Positions 53,444 to 61,189 of a stretch of 64,000 nt of DNA are shown here, in pieces. The stretch is from Myxococcus landrumus. GTDB taxonomy: Bacteria; Myxococcota; Myxococcia; Myxococcales; Myxococcaceae. The stretch is taken from contig NZ_CP071091.1 in the NCBI RefSeq assembly GCF_017301635.1, forward strand, positions 8,548,501 to 8,612,500, in the 5' to 3' direction. Position 1 is the stretch's first letter. Each line of letters starts with the position of its first letter. A model generated the notes under the pieces. That model saw nothing but the letters and a program-made list of their open reading frames with translations, made no database searches and was not told where the DNA came from. The translations under genes were made by a program, and so were the position numbers.

Positions 53444-53554
53444 GTCTTCTCCTCCCGGCGCGGCAGCCTCGCGCACCCGCAAGCCCAGGCAAAGAACTCG
53501 CGCGGAAGTCGGCCCCCTCGTCAGGAAACCCGCACGGCCCCGTGGGGATGCGGC

Positions 53555-53709
53555 GGAAGACCGGCGTCTGGCCTGTGTGGCCCGACACGCTCAAGGGCTC
53601 TCGAGGTCGCTGGTTCGAACCCAGCTCCCCCGATTCATGCGGGGGATGGCTCAGTGGTCAGAGCGCGAGACTGAAAAAGATGGCCGCCTCACTCGGGCGC
53701 CGGTCTTCC
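53555..53709 (+). repeat. 12-bp inverted repeat flanking the permuted tRNA
   Basis: GGAAGACCGGCG at 53555-53566 is perfectly complementary to CGCCGGTCTTCC at 53698-53709. The two arms lie 32 bases before the 3' half and 20 bases after the 5' half of the tRNA, so in RNA they would bring both outer ends together, like the stem of a precursor tRNA. Arms of 12 bases in such a short window are unlikely by chance. Confidence 0.7.
53599..53677 (+). tRNA. Circularly permuted tRNA gene (3' half before 5' half); Phe or Pro
   Basis: The 3' half lies at 53599-53633: TCTCG anticodon-stem strand, AGGTC variable loop, GCTGG-TTCGAAC-CCAGC T-arm, TCCCCCG acceptor strand, discriminator A. After six bases (TTCATG) the 5' half lies at 53640-53677: CGGGGGA acceptor strand, TG, GCTC-AGTGGTCA-GAGC D-arm, G, CGAGA anticodon-stem strand, CTGAAAA. 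Rejoined, all stems are Watson-Crick (7, 4, 5, 5 bp) and every loop has canonical length. If the whole loop belongs to the 5' half, the anticodon is GAA (Phe). If the break is after position 33 or 34, the loop uses the AGGGC before 53599 and the anticodon is AGG or GGG (Pro); C1-G72, A73 and G37 favour Pro. No CCA is encoded. Functionality is unproven. Confidence 0.75.
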
Positions 53710-54011
53710 TCCCCAAAATCCCGTTCGAAAATGAGGCCGAAATCGCGTCCCTACGCGCGCGGACCTCACGCGGACATCTTTGGTCACGCGTTTTTCTCGA
53801 AAAACACCATGGGATGGGGTTACCCACTACGTCGCATGGTTCGACACCTGTCGTGGGTAGGGCACTCATAAGCCCACGGAATGTCTCGGAAAAGTGTCGA
53901 AGCCATGTAATTTGGGAATAGAGTGTTAACTAAAAATATCGCGCAACCTTGAAATACCCAACCATCCTGTGACACCTTGGTTACTAATCTTTCCGCTTAG
54001 GAGGATTACAA

Positions 54012-56234
54012 ATGGTGAATCAGCGAGTGCGCGGTGCACTTGGTGTAGCGGCGCTGTCTTTCCTGGTTGGTTGCAACGAGTCCACCCCTGCTCCCGAGGC
54101 CAACAAGCCCCAGGAGGCCGCGAAGAAGACCGCGGCCCTTGGCAACGGGATCAACATCGTCGACACGGAAAAAGGCACGGACATCCCCACGTTCATCGCG
54201 GGGAATCTGGGCGAGCTGGCGCTGGCGCCCGCGGGTGCCGCCTCCATGCGGCAGTCGGACCTGGCCCCCGCACTGACGGCCGTGGCCCCGCTGTTCCACC
54301 TGAAGTCGGGTGACCTGTTCCTGAAGAAGGCCTACACGGACCCTCAGGGCGACAGCCACTTCCGCTTTGGTGTGCGCATCAACGACGTGGATGTGTACGG
54401 CGGCGAGCTGCGCATCCACACCCGCAATGGGCAGATCATCGCGGCGAACACCAACACCCGCAGCGACCTGAAGGCGGAGGCCAAGCCCTCCGTGGACGCG
54501 TCCGTGGCGAAGTCCGCCGTGGCGTCGGACCGCGAGTCGCATGACGGCCTGCGCATCGAAGAGGCCACCGAGCTGGTGTACTGGCGCGATGGCGACCAGC
54601 TCATCCTGGCCCACAAGATCACCCAGACGGGCGAGAAGAAGGATGGCACGCCGGTTCGCGACTTCGTGCTCGTGAACGCGAAGAACGGCGACGTCATGGT
54701 GCGCCTGCCGCAGATTCACGAGGCCATCAACCGCCGGATGCACCACGGCAACAACACCACCACGCTGCCCGGCACCCAGGTTCGTCTCGAGGGTCAGCCG
54801 GAGCACGCCGACCCGGTCGTCAACACCAACTACGACCACCTGGGCACGGTGTACGACTGCTACAACGAGCTGTTCGGTCGTGACTCCATCGACAACCTCG
54901 GTGGCGCGCTCATCAGCACCGTCCACCACCGCGTCAACTACGTGAACGCCTTCTGGAACGGCACCCAGATGGTGTACGGCGATGGCGACGGCGTGACGGC
55001 CAGCAACCTGGCCAACTCGCTGGACGTGACGGCGCACGAGCTGACCCACGCCGTGACGGACTTCGAGTCCGAGCTCATCTACTCCGGTGAGTCCGGCGGC
55101 ATGAACGAGTCCATGTCGGACATCTTCGGCGCGGTCTGCGAGTGGTTTGGCGACGGCAAGGTCGTCAGCACGCGCACGTGGCTGGTCGGTGACGACGTGT
55201 GGACGCCGTCCATCCCGAACGACGCCCTGCGCTACATGGCGAACCCCACGCAGGACGGGGACTCCATCGACTACTTCCCGGACTACTCGTCGGGCATCGA
55301 CGTGCACTACAGCTCCGGTATCCCCAACCTGGCGTTCTACCTGCTGTCGCAGGGTGGCACGCACCCGCGTGGGAAGACCACGACGGTGGTGGCGGGCATC
55401 GGCATCGAGAAGGCCGCGCGCATCTGGTACAAGGCCAACGCCGACATCCTCCAGGCCAACTCTGGCTTCGAGGCCTCCAAGATCGCGACGGAGCAGGCCG
55501 CGGCGCAGCTCAACTACGACGCCGCGACGATTGCGTCCGTGACCAACGCCTGGAAGGCCGTGGGCGTGGGCGTCCCCATCATCATCGACAGCACCGAGGT
55601 GGTGAAGAACGTCCCCGTCACCGACATCTCCGGTGGCCGTGGTGAGCGCAAGTACTTCCACATCGAGGTCCCCGAGGGCGCGTACGACCTGAACTTCTCC
55701 ATCTCCGGCGGCACGGGTGATGCGGACCTGCACGTTCGCTTCGGCAACCCCCCGACGACCACCACGTACGACTGCCGTCCGTACCGCAGCGGCAACGTGG
55801 AGAGCTGCGTGTTCCCGACCCCGAGCCAGGGCAAGTGGTACGCGATGCTCAACGGCTTCAGCCCGTACGCGGGCGTGACGCTGACTGTCACCTGGAAGGG
55901 GGGCTACGTCCCGGTGGAGAGCGGCGTGGCGGTGAAGAACCTGTCCGGCGCGGCGGGCTCCTCCACGGTGTTCACCCTCCAGGTTCCGGAGCGCAAGCCC
56001 GGCACCGGCACCAACAGCCTCTTCGTCCAGACGGGCGAGGGCGAGGGCAACCCCGACGTGTACGTGAAGCTCGGCTCCGCCCCGACGAAGTTCGACTACG
56101 ACTGCCGCAGCGTGAAGGAGCACATGTCTGAGGTGTGCAACCTCCACAACGTGCCTGCCGGCAAGTACTACATCGAGGTCTTCGGCGCGAAGGGTGGCTA
56201 CGAGGGCATCGCGTTCATCGCGTCGCACAAGTAA
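54012..56234 (+). CDS. M4-family (thermolysin-like) metalloprotease with two PPC domains
   Basis: 740 residues; AGGAGG lies 7 bases upstream of ATG 54012. Signal with lipobox FLVGC, so a lipoprotein or a secreted precursor. FTP-type propeptide (about 80-250), then the catalytic domain with VTAHELTHAVTDFESELIYS (zinc HExxH), GESGGMNESMSDIFGAV (third ligand Glu) and HYSSGIPNLAFYLLSQGG. C-terminal half has two pre-peptidase C-terminal beta domains (YFHIEVPEGAYDLNFSISGG, GDADLHVRFG, and VFTLQVPERKPGTG, NPDVYVKLG). Predatory bacteria secrete such proteases; substrate unknown. Single gene with strong terminators. Confidence 0.95.
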   Translation: MVNQRVRGALGVAALSFLVGCNESTPAPEANKPQEAAKKTAALGNGINIVDTEKGTDIPTFIAGNLGELALAPAGAASMRQSDLAPALTAVAPLFHLKSGDLFLKKAYTDPQGDSHFRFGVRINDVDVYGGELRIHTRNGQIIAANTNTRSDLKAEAKPSVDASVAKSAVASDRESHDGLRIEEATELVYWRDGDQLILAHKITQTGEKKDGTPVRDFVLVNAKNGDVMVRLPQIHEAINRRMHHGNNTTTLPGTQVRLEGQPEHADPVVNTNYDHLGTVYDCYNELFGRDSIDNLGGALISTVHHRVNYVNAFWNGTQMVYGDGDGVTASNLANSLDVTAHELTHAVTDFESELIYSGESGGMNESMSDIFGAVCEWFGDGKVVSTRTWLVGDDVWTPSIPNDALRYMANPTQDGDSIDYFPDYSSGIDVHYSSGIPNLAFYLLSQGGTHPRGKTTTVVAGIGIEKAARIWYKANADILQANSGFEASKIATEQAAAQLNYDAATIASVTNAWKAVGVGVPIIIDSTEVVKNVPVTDISGGRGERKYFHIEVPEGAYDLNFSISGGTGDADLHVRFGNPPTTTTYDCRPYRSGNVESCVFPTPSQGKWYAMLNGFSPYAGVTLTVTWKGGYVPVESGVAVKNLSGAAGSSTVFTLQVPERKPGTGTNSLFVQTGEGEGNPDVYVKLGSAPTKFDYDCRSVKEHMSEVCNLHNVPAGKYYIEVFGAKGGYEGIAFIASHK

Positions 56235-56249
56235 GCCCCTGACGTAGAC

Positions 56250-56312
56250 GGCGCGGCACTCACCGCCGCGCCGTTCAGGCCCCGGTCGTCCGTTTCTCAC
56301 GGACGCCGGGGC
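56250..56312 (+). terminator. Two tandem terminator hairpins
   Basis: ACGGCGCGGC (56248-56257) pairs with GCCGCGCCGT (56265-56274), followed by GCCCCGG...GTCCGT (56279-56293) pairing with ACGGAC..CCGGGGC (56299-56312). The second ends in TTCGTCGTTT and serves both flanking genes. Confidence 0.8.
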
Positions 56313-56343
56313 TTCGTCGTTTCAGCTCAACGGGGCGGCCTTC

Positions 56344-57177
56344 TCAGGGAGACTTCCGCGGGGCGCCGGGGAGGATTTCCCGGAGGCACCGCTCGATTCC
56401 GCCCCGGTGCTTCCACTGCGAGGGGTAGCCCAGCGACACCTCCTCGAAGCGCACGCCGTCGCGCCACTGCGTGAAGGGGATGTGCAGGTGGCCCGTGACG
56501 ACGACCTCTGCCCGGTAGCGCGCGTGCCAGTCCTCGGTGCGCTTGGTGCCGCACCAGATGGAGAAGCGGGGGATGCGCGGCAGCCACACGTGCTCGTGGC
56601 GCAGCGGATAGTGGTTGATGAGGATGGTGGAGCAGCCGGCGGGGAGTGACTCGAGCCGGGCCCGCGTCGCCTCGACGCGCGCGATGCACCACTCGGTGCG
56701 GGTGCCGTAGGGCTCCGGATGCAGGAGGACCTCGTCGGTGCAGAGCAGGTTCTCCTCCATGGCCCAGTCCAGCGCCTTCTCCGCCGGGACGTGGTCCGGG
56801 CGGAACGAATAGTCGTAGCCCAGGAACATGGGGACGATGACGCGGTGGGGGCCCTCTCCGGGCCAGCGCACGTACGGGTCCTCGGGAGTGAGCGCGCCGT
56901 GACTCCGGCACAAGGCCACCAGCCGCTGGTAGCGCGCGTCGCCCTTCAGCGAGGGTTGCTCGGAGGGGAGCGTCCACAGCTCGTGGTTGCCCGGAACCCA
57001 GATGACCTGCCGGAAGCGCGCCGTCAGCGTGCGCAGCATGAAGTCCATCTCGGACAGCGTTTCGCCCACGTCGCCCGCGACGATGAGCCAGTCATCGGGG
57101 AAGAAGGGGAGGGTCTGCAGGGCCTGACGGTTGTCGGCGTGACGCAGGTGCAAGTCGCTGATGGCGTAGAGCTTCAT
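56344..57177 (-). CDS. Calcineurin-like metallophosphoesterase
   Basis: 277 residues from the ATG at 57175-57177. Metal ligands of the family are clear: MKLYAISDLHLRHADN (D-x-H), DWLIVAGDVGETLSEMDFML (G-D), IWVPGNHELW (G-N-H-E), LINHYPLRHEHVW and VVTGHLHIPFTQW (G-H-x-H). Cytosolic phosphoesterase/phosphatase of the type found with serine/threonine phosphatases or nucleotidases; substrate unknown. Between protease terminators and a receiver-domain gene. Confidence 0.92.
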   Translation of the reverse strand: MKLYAISDLHLRHADNRQALQTLPFFPDDWLIVAGDVGETLSEMDFMLRTLTARFRQVIWVPGNHELWTLPSEQPSLKGDARYQRLVALCRSHGALTPEDPYVRWPGEGPHRVIVPMFLGYDYSFRPDHVPAEKALDWAMEENLLCTDEVLLHPEPYGTRTEWCIARVEATRARLESLPAGCSTILINHYPLRHEHVWLPRIPRFSIWCGTKRTEDWHARYRAEVVVTGHLHIPFTQWRDGVRFEEVSLGYPSQWKHRGGIERCLREILPGAPRKSP

Positions 57178-57231
57178 GGCGAGCGGCGCCACCTTAACGC
57201 GGGCGGACGGGGCGCGCCGCACCCCGGGACG

Positions 57232-57597
57232 TCAGCAGGCGCCCGAGCCCAGGGCGCGAAGCTGTGCGTGCACCTGGGACGGGGGCGCGGCGCGGTCCAC
57301 CCAGGTGATGCCCCGCAGGCAGGGCCGGGTGGGCGGGCTCACCGCGTGCAGCACGCAGGCCGTGCAGGGGTGGTGGGCGCGCACCTGCTCCAGCAGCTCC
57401 AGCCCCGCTCCATCCGGGAGCAGGTCCCCGCTCACCACGACGCGCGGCGCCTCCTGGCGTACGAGCGCCAGGGCCTCCGTCATGCCTTGGGCGAAGCGCT
57501 TCCCACCTGGCAAGTCTCTCGACAGGCGCCGCAAGGCCGCGAGCGCGCGAGGGTCTTCGTCCACGAACAGGAAGGTGAGCGAGGGCTTCGCAATCAT
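57232..57597 (-). CDS. Receiver-like (CheY-type) protein
   Basis: 121 residues from the ATG at 57595-57597 (MIAKPSLTFLFVDEDPRALA); the longer start has no site. CheY-like fold: acidic pocket VDEDPRA, phosphoacceptor position in VVVSGDLLPDGAG, and GLELLEQVRAHHP. The switch Thr/Ser and conserved Lys positions (LHAVSPP, TWVDRAAPP) are altered, with Arg in place of Lys, so it may be a degenerate receiver that is not phosphorylated. Divergent from an HTH gene. No output domain. Confidence 0.78.
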   Translation of the reverse strand: MIAKPSLTFLFVDEDPRALAALRRLSRDLPGGKRFAQGMTEALALVRQEAPRVVVSGDLLPDGAGLELLEQVRAHHPCTACVLHAVSPPTRPCLRGITWVDRAAPPSQVHAQLRALGSGAC

Positions 57598-57722
57598 TGC
57601 TGGGACGCCGCCACGAAGAGGGTAACGCATCAGGTCAGCTCCCCATAAGACTACCTGGGAAGTTCTTGGATGCCAACCTCTCAAGTCATATCGACATGGG
57701 CGGACCCATTAGGTTAACGAAC

Positions 57723-58091
57723 ATGGAAAAGACCCTCGCCTCTCGCCTCGGAGGAGCTGCGCGCCTCGCCCGGACCCGCCTGAATCTGACGCAGGCCGAC
57801 GTCGCGGAGCGCATCGGTATCGCGAGCGAAGTCTACGGGCGCCTGGAGCGCGGCCACATGCTGCCGAGCATCCAGACCTTCCGCCGGCTGTGCGTGGTGC
57901 TTTCCATCTCCGCTGACGAGGCGCTGGGCCTCAAGCCCTCCCAGGAGGTCAAGTGGGCCGCGGAGCCTCCCAGCGAGTATGGCGAGTCGGGTGAGCTGCG
58001 CCGGCTCCTGCGCCGCGCGAAGCAACTGGACCGCAGCGCCATCCGCCTCCTGAGCGTGCTGGCCGCGCAGTTCAAGCCCAAGGGGAGCTGA
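57723..58091 (+). CDS. XRE-family HTH transcriptional regulator
   Basis: 122 residues from ATG 57723, the only start before the conserved domain. HTH (about 8-65): LGGAARLARTRLNLTQADVA, ERIGIASEVYGRLERGHMLP, SIQTFRRLCVVLSISADEAL. The C-terminal half is helical (GELRRLLRRAKQLDRSAIRL) and may dimerise. Cytosolic DNA-binding regulator; target unknown. It is divergent from the receiver-like gene, which fits joint regulation of the intergenic promoters. Convergent with the DUF790 gene. Confidence 0.88.
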   Translation: MEKTLASRLGGAARLARTRLNLTQADVAERIGIASEVYGRLERGHMLPSIQTFRRLCVVLSISADEALGLKPSQEVKWAAEPPSEYGESGELRRLLRRAKQLDRSAIRLLSVLAAQFKPKGS

Positions 58092-58094
58092 GCC

Positions 58095-59324
58095 CTAGGT
58101 CCTGGCCTTGCCCTTGGGTTTCGGGGCGGCCAGCTTCGCCAGCCGGTCGCGGAGCTTCTTCACGGAGGGGAACCCGTGGAAGAGCACGACCTGCGGATGG
58201 GACTCCAGGGCTTCGCGCTCCGCGCCTTCCTTCGACAGGAGTGCCCGGTCCACGCCCAGCAGCAAGCCATCGTCGGGGCGGGTGCGCAGCTCCGCCAGCC
58301 TGCGGTTCAGGGCTCCCGCGTGCCAGGCGTGGAAGAGCTCCAGCGCGACCTCCCGGCTGGAGGTGCGATGGCGGAAGGTCAGGTCGGGGACGCACAGGCC
58401 CATGGCGCCCACGTGGCGGGGCAGGGGCGTCAGGTCCAGCTCCCAGTCCTCATCGGTGAAGCCCTCGGAGAGCAGGGCCACTTCCTCCGGGATGTGGCCC
58501 AACGCGGCGGGTAGGGGAGAGAGGAGCGGGTCCTTGTCGCTCAGCATCAGGGTGGCCTGGCGGCGCGAGGGCTCCACGGTGGCCTTGAGCTCCCAGCGCT
58601 CGAGCACGGGGACCACGGACAGGAACGAGGCGAGCTGAAGGCCGTACTTCTTCTGCATCGCGAGCATGGCGCCCGGGCCTTCGACCTCCAGCTCCCAGTC
58701 GGGTCCATCGCGGCGCACGTCCGCGACGAGCCGGCAGAACTTCAGCCAGCGCAGGACCTTGCGCACGCGCAGCAGCTCCGGCGAGCGGGCCCTGAGCGTC
58801 AAGCGGCGGGCGGACAGCAGGGGACCCTGCGCCAGCGCGAGGTTGTAGCGGTCCACCAGCTCCTGGGCCGTGAGCGCATCGCCATCCCAGCCGAGGAGTT
58901 TGCGGTTGCCGGGAAGGTCCGCGTAGAGGGCCTCGCGTGCGACGGGGAGCGGAGTGCCCAAGGTGGTCTCCAGGAGGGCCTCGTAGTCCTCCACGGAGGT
59001 GCCCGGGGTCAGCGTGCGCAGGACCTGGGCGGCGGTCTTCAGTCGCTCCCAACGGGCCTCGGAGACACCGGGCGCGGGCTCCTCGAAGGCGAGCCGGTCG
59101 ACGAGCAGCTTCACCAACCCGCGCGCGATTTTCGGACGGGAGAAGGCGCCCGCGGACAGGCCCAGGGTCTCCTCCACGTCGTCGCTCGTCGCGTCGCGAG
59201 AGGACTCGACGGTGGCGAGGAGCTCGGTGGCGAGCGTGAGGAGGGCCGGGTCGTCGCGCTTCACGAAGGCGGGGCGCAGCACGCCTTTCGTCACCCGGAA
59301 GGCGAGGAGCTCTCGGGTCAGCAC
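58095..59324 (-). CDS. DUF790 (Bax1-like) nuclease partner of XPB
   Basis: 409 residues, GTG start (complement 59322-59324) directly in front of the conserved MLTRELLAFRVTKGVLRPAF. The DUF790 pattern continues with EALYADLPGNRKLLGWDGDAL, VDRYNLALAQGPLLSARRLT, EVEGPGAMLAMQKKYGLQLA, and a C-terminal PD-(D/E)xK-like core: FTDEDWELDLTPLPRHVGAM, SSREVALELFHAW, DGLLLGVDRAL, VLFHGFPSVKKLRDRL. In archaea Bax1 binds XPB and adds a nuclease. Here the XPB-like gene lies just upstream with 360 bases of repeat DNA between them. Confidence 0.88.
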   Translation of the reverse strand: MLTRELLAFRVTKGVLRPAFVKRDDPALLTLATELLATVESSRDATSDDVEETLGLSAGAFSRPKIARGLVKLLVDRLAFEEPAPGVSEARWERLKTAAQVLRTLTPGTSVEDYEALLETTLGTPLPVAREALYADLPGNRKLLGWDGDALTAQELVDRYNLALAQGPLLSARRLTLRARSPELLRVRKVLRWLKFCRLVADVRRDGPDWELEVEGPGAMLAMQKKYGLQLASFLSVVPVLERWELKATVEPSRRQATLMLSDKDPLLSPLPAALGHIPEEVALLSEGFTDEDWELDLTPLPRHVGAMGLCVPDLTFRHRTSSREVALELFHAWHAGALNRRLAELRTRPDDGLLLGVDRALLSKEGAEREALESHPQVVLFHGFPSVKKLRDRLAKLAAPKPKGKART

Positions 59325-59365
59325 GTCGTGGCTCCGGGTCGAGCAGCCGATGATTCAGCCTGGCT

Positions 59366-59695
59366 CTTGCTCGAACCGAAGGGGCCGGTGCGCTCATGTC
59401 GACGCATGAGACCCGCGCGTCGGGAGATGCGGCACGTTCGCGCCACCGCTACAGGCTCGCCCGCGCGGCAGAGCGTCGGACCTCGGTGGCCACTGATGCG
59501 GCAGGTTCGGGCCGACGATGAGTATTGGTGCTTGCTCGTCCCGAAGGGCCCGCCGTTCTCGTGTCGTCGCATCGGGACTCCGCGTCGGGCGATGGGGTTT
59601 GTTCGCACCGATGCCCCGGGCTCGCTCGCGCGGCAAGCCATCAGACCTCTGAGCCCATCGCTGACGCGCGTTCGGGTCAGCATGTCAGCCTTCCT
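59366..59695 (-). repeat. Two tandem 165-bp imperfect direct repeats
   Basis: The unit at 59366 recurs at 59531 (165 bases later). Shared words include CTTGCTCG, CCGAAGGG, CGCGTCGGG, GGCTCGC and CGCGCGGCA, then ACCTC. A shorter sub-repeat, GATGCGGCA-GTTCG type, occurs twice within the first unit. It fills the gap between the XPB-like and DUF790 genes and no gene is visible in it. Confidence 0.7.
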
Positions 59696-61112
59696 CCTGG
59701 TAGGCGCCGTGCTGTCGCCGCCGCTCGCTGATGCCGCTCTCCGCCGTCTGCGCCGAGCACACCTCGTACAGCAGCGCGCGCTTCCCGGGCCGCTTGCGCA
59801 GGATGCGCCCCAAGCGCTGCACATGCTCGCGCACGCTGCCGCTGCCGCTGAGCACCACGCCCACTCTCGCCTCCGGCACGTCCACGCCTTCATTCAACAC
59901 GCGCGAGGTGAGCAGCACCGGCAGCTCTCCCGAGGCGAATGCCGCCAACAGCGCCTTTCGCTCCGGCACGGGCGTGTGGTGCGTGAGCGCGGGCAACATC
60001 CACCGGCGCGCCAGCGTGTACACCGTCTCGTTGTCGTCGGTGAAGACCAGCACCCGGTCCTCGCGGTGCTCCATCAGGATGCGCCACAGCACCTCCTGCT
60101 TGCCGCTCGAGGTGAGCGCGATGCGGCGCTGCTCGCGATACCCGCGGTACGCAGCCCGCCCCTCGTCGCTGCGCTGGCTCTGCGCCAGGAACCTCGCCCA
60201 CCCATCCGGCGCGGACAGCCTCACGCCCAGCTTGCGCACGAACCCCAGATACAGCGCCCGCGCCTCGTCGTAGCGAGCCTTCTCCTCTGGCGTCAGCGCC
60301 ACCTCCACCCGCTTCACTTCGTAGGGCGCCAGGTACTCGCCCTGAAGCTCGCGAATGTCGGTGCGATGCACGCGAGGCCCCAACAACTCCTCGCACACCC
60401 GCTCCCCGCCATCCGTGCGCTCCAGCGTCGCCGTCAGCCCCAGGCGGTACGGCGCCAGCGAGCCCTCCGCGATGAACCGATAGCTGGGCGCCGGCAGGTG
60501 ATGGCATTCATCACAGACCAACAATCCAAACCGGTTACCGTGGAACTCCGTCTGCATCGCCGCGGAGTCATACGTCGTGACGGTCAGCGGTTGTCTGTCA
60601 TTGACCCCGCCTCCCAGCATCCCCACCGGCACGGAGAAGTGCCGCGCGAGCACGCCCTGCCATTGCGCCATCAAGTCCAGCGTGGGCACCACCACCAGGG
60701 TGGGCCGCTTCACCTGCGCGATGGCGAGCACCGCCAGCAGCGTCTTGCCCGCACCCGTCGGCAGCTCCACCAACCCCCGTCCACCCGCCTGCGTCCACGC
60801 CTCCAGCGCCGCGCGCTGATGGGGGAAGGGCTGGATGGGCACCGTCAGCGTCGCCTCCAGGGGCTCGAAGCGCCGGGCCTGGTCCACATAGGCCACACCC
60901 AGCTCCCGCAACCGCAGCACGACCTCCCGGTAGTGCCACGCCGGAGACCGGTACACGCCCGTGCGTCCGTCCTTCTGGAAGAGGCCCCGCAGGCGAGCGT
61001 CATCGGGCAGCGCCGGAGCCACCAGGGTGCCGCAGTCGAAGTGGAGCTCGAGGGGGACATCCATGCGTGCCGTCAGGACGTAGCCCGTCAATCCACGTTT
61101 CGCCAGCTTCAT
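59685..61112 (-). CDS. XPB/Rad25-like DEAD-box DNA helicase
   Basis: 475 residues from ATG 61110-61112 (MKLAKRGLTGYVLTARMDVP); 16 earlier codons are unnecessary. Helicase motifs: Walker A PTGAGKTLLAVLAI, DECHH (motif II) in FGLLVCDECHHLPAP, TATLER (motif III region), and C-terminal VGVVLSGSGSVREHVQRLGRILRKRPGK (motif VI, in parts). The DRD-like block LHFDCGTLVAPAL and the RED/thumb region place it in the short bacterial XPB group. It pairs with the DUF790 gene immediately downstream, as in archaeal XPB-Bax1, suggesting a repair or restriction-like DNA unwinding/cleaving complex. Confidence 0.88.
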   Translation of the reverse strand: MKLAKRGLTGYVLTARMDVPLELHFDCGTLVAPALPDDARLRGLFQKDGRTGVYRSPAWHYREVVLRLRELGVAYVDQARRFEPLEATLTVPIQPFPHQRAALEAWTQAGGRGLVELPTGAGKTLLAVLAIAQVKRPTLVVVPTLDLMAQWQGVLARHFSVPVGMLGGGVNDRQPLTVTTYDSAAMQTEFHGNRFGLLVCDECHHLPAPSYRFIAEGSLAPYRLGLTATLERTDGGERVCEELLGPRVHRTDIRELQGEYLAPYEVKRVEVALTPEEKARYDEARALYLGFVRKLGVRLSAPDGWARFLAQSQRSDEGRAAYRGYREQRRIALTSSGKQEVLWRILMEHREDRVLVFTDDNETVYTLARRWMLPALTHHTPVPERKALLAAFASGELPVLLTSRVLNEGVDVPEARVGVVLSGSGSVREHVQRLGRILRKRPGKRALLYEVCSAQTAESGISERRRQHGAYQEEG

Positions 61113-61189
61113 GAGAAGGCGAGAGGCAAGCCGGGGCGCCGCCTGGCTCCTTGCAGGCATGCCCGTGTTCGCGGTACCCCACCGCGACC

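Larger units (their letters stand above)
53444..54011 (+). other. Structured intergenic region around the permuted tRNA
   Basis: 568 bases between the quinone oxidoreductase and the M4 protease. Besides the tRNA halves it holds further potential RNA stems: TGAGG (53732-53736) plus TCC (53748-53750) with GGACCTCA (53761-53768), GTTTTTCTCGAAAAAC (about 53789-53804), and TACCCAC (53821-53827) with GTGGGTA (53853-53859) around a GGTTCGACACC hairpin. From 53880 to 54000 the DNA becomes AT-rich, probably the protease promoter. No coding frame is convincing. Confidence 0.55.

Noticed and set aside
53640..53677. A normal truncated tRNA-Phe remnant
   Set aside because: The 3' half matching it exactly lies immediately upstream and completes every stem, and flanking arms pair, so simple truncation explains less than permutation. 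Kept as an alternative only.
53555..53709. Terminal inverted repeats of an insertion element
   Set aside because: Only 155 bases are enclosed, with tRNA sequence and no transposase or target duplication.
53789..53804. GTTTTTCTCGAAAAAC as a Rho-independent terminator
   Set aside because: The stem is A/T only and no T-run follows; kept as part of the structured region.
53444..53900. Group I or group II intron core around the tRNA halves
   Set aside because: I could find a P1-like pairing but no convincing P3, P4 or P7 or a group II domain V, so no ribozyme is annotated.
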